Source: Carettochelys insculpta (Eukaryota > Chordata > Testudines > Carettochelyidae). Taken from it: a stretch of DNA of 64,000 bases. The translations under genes and the position numbers were made by a program. The notes below the pieces were generated by a model. That model saw only the letters and a program-made list of their open reading frames with translations. It ran no database searches and was not told where the DNA came from. The stretch covers positions 44,882,001-44,946,000 of the forward strand of contig NC_134147.1 of the NCBI RefSeq assembly GCF_033958435.1, in the 5' to 3' direction. This document shows, one piece after another, positions 33,480-43,300 of the stretch (position 1 is the stretch's first letter; every line of letters begins with the position of its first letter).

Positions 33480-34430
33480 AATATTACTGCTTGGTAACTT
33501 TATCAGTAAACTAGAAGAAAATATAACACCTTTGCTATAGTGTTTGCAGAAGACATAAAAAAGAGTGGAGTGATAAATAATGACAAGCCAGTTCTAGACA
33601 GTGATCTGGACTGAATGGTAAAAAGGGCTCATTCCAACCACATGCATTTTAATTCAACAAAAATTCAAACGATAAACATAGTAACAAAAAATGTAGGTCA
33701 CACTTTCAGGATGAAAGAGTCTGGTCTTGAAAGCAGCGATTTTCAAAAGGTATCCTCGTGGTTAACCAAGTGAACATGAGTTCCCTGGGCGAGGCTGTGG
33801 CTTAAGAGTAATGCAGTCTTCATATGTATAAAATGGGAAATATCAAGTAGAGGTAGATACATAGTATTGCCTCCATATGTAGCATTGGTGAGACCATTAT
33901 TACTCTATCCAGTTCTTGGGTCTTCACTTGAAAAAAAGATGCTGGAAAACTGAAAATGTTTCAGAGAAGAGCTAGAAGAATACCAGTTTTGGAACACTGC
34001 CTTTCAGAGCCCTAAATATAGAGCCCTTTACATCATCAAACAGAAAGTTTAGAAGCAACTTGATCACAGTTTAAAAGTACCTGCAGGGGAAGGAAATTTC
34101 ATTTAGCAGTAGGTTCTTTAATCTATCAGACATGATCCAATGGATGAAAGCTGAAAATAGACAAGTTCAGATGGTAAAAACTTGCAATTTTTAACAGCGA
34201 GGGTAATTAATAATAAGCACAACTTACCAAGGGATGTAGTGGATATCCATCACTTGAAGTCTTTAAAGCCAGAGACTGGTTATCGTTCTAAAAGTCATAC
34301 CCTAGTTCAACGAGTAGATAGGAACCTGAGACAGCAGTCAGTTGGCCTGTGTTATGCAGGAGATCAGATTAGATCATCAGAATGCGATCTCCTAACCTTA
34401 AAAATCTGTGAAATGGTTACATTAATGTAA
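33480..34430 (+). mobile_element. Old CR1 LINE 3' region
   Basis: Diverged CR1 words occur in order: a TTTGCAGAAGACAT segment of RT, CATTGGTGAGACC, ACTTACCAAGGGATGTAGTG and CACTTGAAGTCTTTAAAGCC, ending ATCAGATTAGATCATCAGAA. Small indels have destroyed the frame, so it is old. Confidence 0.7.
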
Positions 34431-34434
34431 ACAT

Positions 34435-36185
34435 CATTTAAAATCCTGTATTTTTATTAAACAAAAGCCATTGATTATGCAGCTCTATTGATATAATTCA
34501 TCATGGGAATTTGCTAAACTTTAGCCTCTTTTAAGAAAGGACTCAGATATCCTGATATCTTCCTTTAAATCAGTGCTATTAATCCAAGTGTGAGGCAAAG
34601 ACAGAGAACAGAGGCACCATTCTAGAACCCTGAAATGTTCTATAATCAATGACACATATGAAGACAAGAGTCACAAAGACAACATTAAACACCATGAACT
34701 ACTCGTGTGGACTGCTGGATTCTCTAACTTAAACAAAAAAACAAAAAGTATCTAAATAATACCAGAAGGAGTTCAGTGAAAATGTCTACTAAATGGACTG
34801 CCTTGATCAAAAAACAAAAACAACAAGATCTGGGTGATAGTGCCTTAAAAAAGCAGTCAGTTTAATTAGAGTCATGCAATGAAATTAAATGGCAACAAAT
34901 GCAAAACTGAAAAAAAGGAAATGCTTTTTTTAAACCACACAAAATTAACTGGTGAACTTACTGCCATGAAGTCTTATTGAAGCCAAAAGCTAACACAATT
35001 TTAAAAATACTGAGACGCTTAAATGAATAATAAGACCATCCACAGTTACAAATGATCATATAGAAAATTAAAGAGATAGAAATTACTTATCTATAGAGGT
35101 TTCCTCTACTATCATCCATCACTATAACATCTCATAACCTAAGCTCATGCTTCAGGATGTAAACCAAACACTAATTACTTAGGATAAGAAAGAAATCAAT
35201 TATTCATTATTGGAATTCTTGTACCTTCCACTGATGTATCTAATACTAGCCACTATAAAAACAAGATACTGGATTATATAAGCACTGGCCTGATCTGGTA
35301 TGGCAATTCCTATGCACCTATTAAAGGCCATTCTCAAAAGCAAAATGAATCTCTTAGCAAGTTCATCTTTAAACCAGGAAACTACATAACATTACACTGC
35401 CCACATGCTTTAATTTTTCCTAGATCAATTTTCAAAATAAAAGATTGACCCTGGTGTGAAAAACAACCAAATGTTTTATGCAAAGATAAAGCGTATAAAT
35501 TATTTACCATGTTATAATCAAAATGAAAACAGAAAACTATGGTTAAAAAAAAAAACACGTGCATGAGACCATCCAGGTAAAGCCCACGAACTCCTGAAAT
35601 ACGTGAATGCTTGTTAAAGTATACCCCATTAACAGTGCCAACTGTAACAGTGCTGTTACCGCTCACTACACAGCTGGTGCACTACCAGAGCCTCTGCTTC
35701 CACATGCTAAAGATCACCGGACGGCATGAATAAAATCCTAACCTCTACACCCCCTTGACGTCTCCCATGTTTCTGCTGGAGCCTAAGTTGGATCTGCTTG
35801 AAGCTCTTCTACAGAGCGATGAGACAAACATGAGCCAGGCTAAAACAAGAGACGGATTCTGCCGTTGTGTAAACATCTTTAGAGTGGACATAACTTCAGC
35901 TCCCACTGCAAAATGATATTTAATGGGTTAGTAAAAGGGTAAGCAAGATGCTGGGGACATCTACCTCAGGAACCCTGGATTCACTAGGGCCAGCTTGGAC
36001 CCTGCAGACATCCTGCCTGATGTAGATGTCTGGTCTTTTTGGTACTGGCAGAGGGAAGACACGGTAGAGCACCGTCTGTTCAGCAAGAACACGTCCAATC
36101 TGGATTCTGACAACGTTATCTTAATGAGCCAGGAGAGGGTCATTCACACCCAAACAGGAGTCAGAAATTTCAGTGGTGACACAAA
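34435..36185. other. Non-coding interval upstream of the THOC7 promoter
   Basis: A/T-rich to about 35650, then more balanced. No conserved exon recognised on either strand. If ATXN7 is divergent here, this would be its first intron on the - strand (inference). Confidence 0.45.
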
Positions 36186-36189
36186 TATA

Positions 36190-37010
36190 ATAATCGTGAC
36201 AGGAATAAGGGCTGTGGAGCAATGAGTAAAACATCAGCAAAAGCAATGAAGGGAACAACGGCCCCAGCAAGCAGAAGGGAAAAGGTGGTGAAAGACATTA
36301 GTTCTAGAGAGACAATAGTACTAAAAGCACCAATGGAAAGAGCGGCACTGCTGGTGAAGGTGACACGGCGAATAAGATGATCACATCAAGGGGAATGATG
36401 GTAAAGGCAACCACGATGAGGGAAGTAGCAGTCATGGGAGCAAAACCAACAACAATGGCTAAACAACGGCAAAAGCAACCATAAGGAGGAAAATCCTGGT
36501 GGTACTAGGGGCATGACACCAACAAGGGTAGCAAGGGGACCGTGCCAACAGCGCGTGTTAGGGCAAGGGCGGCACCAAGGACACAACATGGCCAGCGCAA
36601 GCGAGGCACCGCCAAGAACATGACGTCAGTGACAGCCACGAGGGGGACGGCATGATGGAAGGGACGCCAACGACAGAAATGAGGGAGACAGCGGAGCTGT
36701 TGCTAGGACCACGACGCCAACGAGCGGGGCGTGCGAGGTGCACGATGCCATCGATGGCACATGGGAGCTGTGGCAGGGACACGACGTCAACAATGGCAAT
36801 GACGCCAGGGGCCACGGTGCCACCGATGGCAGCGCCGGGGCCACGGCGCCACACAGGGAGAGGCAGAAGGGCCAGGCGAGGGCCACGACGCCTGCGAGGG
36901 CATCGAGGGGCACAGCGCAAGCCCCCGGGAGGGCAGCACCGTGGGGCCGGGAGGGGCGGCGAAATGGGGGCCAGGGAATTAGGGGCCACGCCAGGGAGGT
37001 GACAGCGAGG
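36190..37010. other. T-poor, strand-asymmetric cryptic repeat upstream of THOC7
   Basis: The + strand is dominated by A, G and C with few T over about 800 bp, with recurring words such as GGCA, CAACGGC, GACGCC and CCACGA. CpG content rises towards the THOC7 end. It resembles a degenerate minisatellite grading into the CpG island. Long ORFs on both strands here follow from the low T content and have no recognisable domain. It could include an untranslated first exon of a divergent gene. Confidence 0.55.
36620..36627. promoter_or_regulatory. CRE/ATF-type palindrome
   Basis: The perfect palindrome TGACGTCA is the consensus binding site of CREB/ATF bZIP factors. It lies about 660 bp upstream of the THOC7 start inside the CpG-rich block. 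A CACGACGTCAAC half-match is near 36780. Function is not shown by sequence alone. Confidence 0.45.
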
Positions 37011-37231
37011 GCTGGGCCAGGACGAGGCCGGCGAGCGGGGTGGAGCCTGGCGCCCGCCCCTCACCTGGTGAGGCCGGTTCCGTGCGTGGTGCAGGCCGCG
37101 CCCGCCCTCTCCCCCGCCAGCCGGTGGCGCGGCAGAGCGGGGCCCGGGTCGGCAGGGAGCAGCTCAGGCCCCAGCCTCCGCCTCCGCCTCCGCCTCCATG
37201 GCTGCCGCTTACCCGGCTGCATTGTGGGAAG

Positions 37232-37282
37232 CTGACCTCACTCGCTGCCGCTGCCGCTGCCGCTGCCGCCGCCGCCGCCGCC
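37232..37282 (+). repeat. (GCTGCC)/(GCC) trinucleotide repeat in 5' leader
   Basis: Four GCTGCC-like units are followed by about six GCC units ending directly at the THOC7 start codon. Such tracts are length-variable and can form stable structure in a 5' leader. Confidence 0.85.
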
Positions 37283-37301
37283 ATGGGGGCCGTGACCGAC
37301 G
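37283..37301 (+). CDS. THOC7: THOC7 coding exon 1 (start codon)
   Basis: Nineteen coding bases give MGAVTD plus the first base of an Asp codon, followed by the donor GTGAG at 37302. The leader immediately upstream is a (GCTGCC)/(GCC) repeat. The very short first coding exon matches the split seen in mammalian THOC7 (recalled, not checked). Confidence 0.95.
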
Positions 37302-40300
37302 GTGAGAGCGCCCGGCCCCCGGCGGGAGAACCCGAGGAGCGCCGCGGGGCTCCCCTCGCACGGGCCGGGGCGCGGAGCCCGCGCGGCCGAGGCCTCCGCT
37401 ACCAGCCGGGGCGCGGGCGCGGGCCTAGGCCAGCTCTGCAGCCCGCGTACGGCCCCTGGGCCCAGGCCTTCCCCTTACACACCCCGGGGCATCCCTCCCG
37501 GGCCTCCAGCCCCTTCCTCCCCGGCCCGGCCCGGCCCGGCCCCGCACCCTCCCCCCGGCCAAACAACAGTCAAGGGGCCGCTTCAGTTTGGGGAATGAAG
37601 GGTCCCGGGGCGGGGGGCGTCGTACGGGGCGGTTTGCATGTGCCGAACCCCCCTGCCTGCTGAAGGGCATGTTGGTGTCCGAGCCGGGCGGCAGCCCGAA
37701 ATCGGGGTCTAGCATAACCCGAGGCTGCAACTTACCGGCAGAGTTCGTGCTCTCAGCGTGGGGCTTTCCTTTATTCTAGATGAAGTTATTCGCAAACGGC
37801 TCCTGATTGACGGAGATGGGGCTGGCGACGACAGACGGATTAATTTGTTAGTGAAGAGCTTCATTAAATGGTGCAACTCTGGATCTCAGGAAGAAGGGTA
37901 TTATTCCATTCTTTTTTGGGGTTCAGTGAAGCCATGTGACCTCAGTCCCTGGAGTTTAGGTCCCAAAGTTTGAATTGTTTGTTTTAAAAAAAAGTTTTTG
38001 CAAAACCATTTTGTTAGATGAATAAATGAATGAATGAATGTTTTGCAAAACATATATATGTATGACACTTGAACAGGGTCCTGCGTAGTTTACCGTTCAA
38101 ATATTGCAGCAACTACCTAGCCAGCATAATTAGCATTGTAGAGCCATGTTTTGCCAACTCCCTTGATAAGGCTGCAGGTTGGACCTGTCTAATCCAGTAT
38201 CCACAGGACCTGAATGGTGCCGAATGAGAGAATTTGCTGGACTACGGGAGGTCAATATTGTCTCGCAGCACTACCATCTCTGCCACTGCTTACTAGACAT
38301 TAGAAGGCATTTAGGGATAAAACTAGAGCTAAACAGCAGCACAGAACACTAAGAATCTGGACTGGTGGCTGTAAACAAACTTTATGGGACCAGGGGAAAC
38401 TTGCCCACGCCCATCATAAGTTATCACTTGGCTAACTAAAATCATGCCTGATTACAGATGTTGCTGGACAAGAGAGTGCTGAACTCAAGATGTTCAACTT
38501 GTATTTTAACACTCCAGGTCTTGAGGTCAAGTAGTTAGATGAGAATATCAGCTTTCATTTTTTCTTTAAAGTAATTATCTAGCCCTTGTGGATACAGAGG
38601 AAAGTTTGTACTTTAAGCGCTCAAAAATCAAAAGGCAATTAAAAAAAACTTTAAAATTTTTTTTTCTTTTAAAGTGAATGTTGTAAGGCCCTACTATTTT
38701 TTTTTAGTATGTTGGGTTGGTGATATTGAATCTCTGCTATTGCTTAAGCATTGTTGAGAGATGTCCAGTACTTTCAGTCTTTCTGCTACAGCACTGGCTT
38801 TACAGCAACCCACAGCTGCAGTGCAGAATAACTGAACGATATGTCCTGGAGAAAGCAGACAAACTTGCAGACCTTTGCTTTTGTTCCTCTCTTTAAAAGA
38901 AAAATGTGTTAAAGAGAGAGCCCATTAAATTCAAAATGAAGGGGAGAATTTTATTTCGAGAGAATGCTGTAAAACTAGATGTTTAGAGGAAGTTGTCTTT
39001 TGGGTGACTGAGCATTCCACAGAAAGTGTGTTCAGGGCAGGATTTTGTAAAAGAGAATTGACAACATAGTCCATATTGAAAATAAAATGTATTCAAATTG
39101 GAGATCAGTCTTAAATCAAATCATTAACCATTGGAGAAAGTACCAACAGAACTTTAGTGGTCTGACTTGTGAAGAACTGCATTCACATTAGGGGACTGCA
39201 AACAACAGAAAGCAATCCCGTATGAAAAGATGACCTGTACAGATTAATAAACCTGCATATCCAAATTATGAAAATATGTATCTAATCGCTGTGATAGAAA
39301 GCAGGCGCCAGTGGAGCAATGAACTTGCTTTACAATAAGTATTTCTGTGCTATTTGGTTTTAATATCATGCAATATACATTCCAGAACACCATTATAAAA
39401 TCATCATCTTTATATAAAGAAAGAGAAGCTTTTTGCTGCAGAAATCCTGTCCCCGTGCTTTTTTTACAGCAGGAGCACCAGGCAACCCTAATCCAAACTA
39501 GGACCTCTGAGTATCACTGTAATATAAATATTAAATACTAATCTTACTGGATAAGCATCCTGCTCCAATGAGACAGTTACAATCCATGGATGAATCTGTC
39601 TCTTAAGTTAATACCTACTTGACAGCCTAAAAATAAACAGAAAGGCTTAATGCTTTAATCAGTATGGTATATGTCTAATTACATTTTTAAGAATTATACA
39701 TTAAATGTTTGCAATATTTTATTTCTTCAATTGATGTTATATTTCTTGAGGTATTTAGGCTTCCATGACATTACAATAGTAAATGATCATTTCCATGAGA
39801 ATTTTTAACTGATTAATATTAAACTTGTCCACATTTAGATATAGCCAGTATCAACGCATGCTGAGCACTTTATCACAGTGTGAATTTTCAATGGGAAAAA
39901 CTCTTCTTGTCTATGATATGAACCTCAGAGAAATGGAGAACTATGAAAAAATCTACAAAGACATAGGTAAATAGAATTAAAATTATTACTGACTATTTGT
40001 GGTAACATCTGTAAGTTGGTCCAAAGTTAAATTTGTGACAATTTCTGGCCAATTTAGTGCCTGCTGTTTCTATAGATGTACATGTATTTCAGTTTTTAAT
40101 GAAAAACACCCATGCATAGCTTTTGAACATCCTGCTAATGTTTAAAGTACAAATTCAAAATACACAGGTGGATACGGCTGGTAAAAATTTCCATTGGAGG
40201 CATAGGTTTGAAGTCAATTGCTTTCAATAATACTGTAATTTAGAAAATTGGTTTATTGATGCTTTGAATACTTTTGAATCAAATACCATACCTCTTACCA

Positions 40301-43300
40301 TTTGTAATTCTTCCGGTTTTGTTTGTAAAGAAAACAGTATAGCTGCAGCACATGAGAAAATTGCTGAATGTAAAAAGCAGATTCTGCAAGCAAAAAGAAT
40401 AAGAAAAAATCGCCAAGGTAAGGTTTTATTTTAGGTGGAGCAAATGTCTGTACTCAGAGTTGTTTATTTCACATCTAAAAGGCCTTTTTTAATACCTACA
40501 ACTTTGGTGTTTGTTTTTCTCATTGCCCAAATGCAAACAAAAGGAGGTTTTTGTCATGAAGGAGGAAAGTGTGTGTGTGTGTGTGTGTGTGTGTATTTAA
40601 ATTTTACTGTTTAGCTGTAATTCAATTAGTCAAATTTAAAAACTACACTCACTTTTTTTAAAGAATGCACTCAGTGAGCCAATTTATGATGCATACTTAG
40701 ACCCCAATCCTGCAATGACTTATGCAGATGCTTCATTTTATGCACTATTAATGATCACATTCATGGCATTATTACTGGACACGTCCAGTCTGGAGAAAGA
40801 CAAGGCAGTGACGTGTAAAACTAGAAAATTACAGCTATAGTGAGTTGCGTTAGAGCTAGGTTGTGCCATCGTAGTAAAATACAGTAATCACTCTAGCTGC
40901 ATTCCTGCACCCCCTGCGTAACTCAAATTTTACCTGGTTCCTGTCTCCTCTGGGCTTGTAGGAGCTGGGAAACTGGCCAGCCCACCAGGGCTGATCAGTT
41001 TCGTGGCTCCCAGAGAGGCTAGGAGCCAGGAACCAGGGGGCAGCCTGGTTCACAGCTCCCCGCTGCTTGCTCATGGCTGGTCAGTTTCTTGGTTCCCATC
41101 AGGGCAGGGCAGCCAGGAGCCAGGCTACTACTTGGCTCCCAGCTTCCCGCTGCTTGGGGGACCTGGGAAACTGACCAGCCCTGAGTCTGGCTCCCCTCCC
41201 TTTGCAGAGCCAAGAGCCAGGAAACTGAACGGGGCTGGTCAGTTTCCTGGCTGATTCTTCTGCCTTCCCCCAGCCATGCTGCTGTCAGCCTGACAGTGAT
41301 GCTGCTGTCAGCCTGACAGTGAGGCCGCTGGGGGAAGGCCGGGAGAAGGGGGTCTTAACTTGCCTCGCTGCGGGCAGCTAGGCAAGCTGACAGCTGCAGA
41401 GCAGCTCTAAGTTGTGCTTAACTCCCATTAAAGCAAGTTACGTGCAACTGAAGCCGCGTATTTGGAGGGTTTACTGATAAGCAATGGAAAACCCTTATTT
41501 CGTAGCTGGGTTCAGCAACAAGACTCTAAATGAGAAAATAAAATCGGTTCCAGTAATCAAAGAGCTCACTTCAAATGTTTTAATTATCTTTCAAAATATA
41601 TGTATCTGGAATCTGTTTCAGCACTTTTCAAAGAGTGAGTGTGTGCCCTGGCTCCATGAACGCTATGTTTACACTTTGTAGTACCCCACACACTGCGTAA
41701 AGTGAATTCTCTATGTTCAGTAATAGTACGATATGTGCCATCATTTGGGTTGTAAAGCATAGTTTATTAGAAACTTACTTTGTTTGTTTTTAAAAAAAAA
41801 AAAAAAAAAACAAAAAACCCTTCCCATAAAAACATTTTAGAGACTATCACTTTAGGCCTAAATTTCAGTTTTTCTGCTTACACAGCAAAGAGTGTGTAGT
41901 GCTTACAAAATGGGATTCCACTAGGAAGATTCCATGATTTAATAACTAAAATTTGTTGCAATATTTTCACAAAAATTAGTAAGATCTGTTCTGTATTCCC
42001 TACTCATGCAAAACTCCTGTAAAAGCGGAGTCATGCTAGTATGTTTTGAGTGTACGAGGCAGACAAGATTGGGCCCATACACATCACAGACACACAACAA
42101 TAGAGAACACCCCCAGAGAGTTTGTGTGAATGCCTATTGCTAACCTCTATGGAGAGAAGATGCATGGAAGGTTTGTGTTGCCAGTAGGCACAGACAATAG
42201 TACTTCTTGTTAAGGGCAGGTGTCAGTAAACTGCCTCACACCACGCCACTGGGTTTCCTTTGGAAACATAACAGACCTTTAAGGTTCCTTAAGGCCTTTA
42301 TCCAGCTATGATATGATATGATAACTATATAAGCACACGTGTAATTTTCAGTGTAGGACTGGGGCAAAATCTGTCCTACAGACATAGCAACAAGTCAGTT
42401 ACTCCCCCCCTACGAACCACATCTGAGAAGTTACAAGATACACATATAATCATGTCTCACAAAATATTTACACTCAGTTTCAGTGTAAATATTTTAAAAC
42501 ATTCCCCTGCAATATTCTACATTAAATCATTGTGCTATGGCACAAAATTGGAAGATTTTGGAAAGAATAGTTCTTTGTTAAAGATAAGTAAACAGTGTTA
42601 CAAAAACACAGTAAATAGTGTTATTAGGAAGCAAAGGTATTTATTTTCAAGATGCATTAAGCGACTGTGAAAATGTGTATTTAAAGTATTCAGTAAAATT
42701 ATGCTCGTGCAACAAATTGCTACATCAGTTGAAAAGGAGAGAAAAATTATTAGACTAGATAAGCTACGTTCTGTTATGCTCTGTCGCAACCCTTCAAATA
42801 CTGTGCCTGGCACTTTTTTCTTTGAGTAGTTCTATTGACTGGACCAGGTCTTATTAATCCTCAACCAGAAGAGTTTAAAAGTTGGCTTTTTTTTTTTTTC
42901 TCCTTTCAGAATATGATGCATTGGCTAAAGTAATTCAGCACCATCCTGATAGGCATGAAACATTAAAGTAAGTAGAGGGCTGAATGAATGAATGAATCGG
43001 AGGGGTAGCCGTGTTAGTCTGGATCTGTAACAGCAATGAAGGGTCCTGTGGCACCTTATAGCATCTGATGAAGTGAGTCTGTGCTCACGAAAACTCATGC
43101 TCAAAACTTTTCTGTTAGTCTATAAGGTGCCACAGGACCCTTTGTTGCTGAATGAATGAATGTAAGTCAACAGTTGTTCTGTCCCTTAACACAAATCATT
43201 CATTTTGTTATGGTCTTCAGTATTTAAAGCAGGTAATGACATATTGTAGGGGTTGCATTATTAATTAACCCACTGTGCAAAATATTTTTGCTCACGACCT

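Larger units (their letters stand above)
36550..37720. promoter_or_regulatory. CpG island promoter of THOC7
   Basis: This block is very GC- and CpG-rich against an A/T-rich background and contains the THOC7 start. I see no TATA box. A perfect CRE-like TGACGTCA is at 36620-36627. Near 37220 the motif GCATTGTGGGAA, read in reverse, is TTCCCACAATGC, which resembles the ZNF143 core. A (GCTGCC)/(GCC) repeat ends at the ATG. In mammals this promoter is bidirectional with ATXN7; whether that holds here is inference. Confidence 0.8.
37198..37783 (+). other. Overlapping upstream ORF in THOC7 leader
   Basis: An ATG at 37198 (context CTCCATGG) lies 85 nt before the THOC7 ATG in another frame. In the spliced transcript it reads 35 codons through the GCTGCC/GCC repeat as an Arg/Cys-rich tract. 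It crosses the exon 1-2 junction and stops at TGA 37781-37783, overlapping the main start. It matters only if transcription begins upstream of 37198, which is unknown. Confidence 0.5.

Noticed and set aside
1..36500. ATXN7 coding exons on the - strand
   Set aside because: I looked for the poly-Gln start exon and the conserved zinc-binding exon and found neither; no GC-rich CAG block exists there.
36558..37663. Long Arg/Pro/Ala-rich ORFs on both strands around the CpG island
   Set aside because: They result from GC-rich, stop-poor composition, overlap each other and the real THOC7 first exon, and show no domain.
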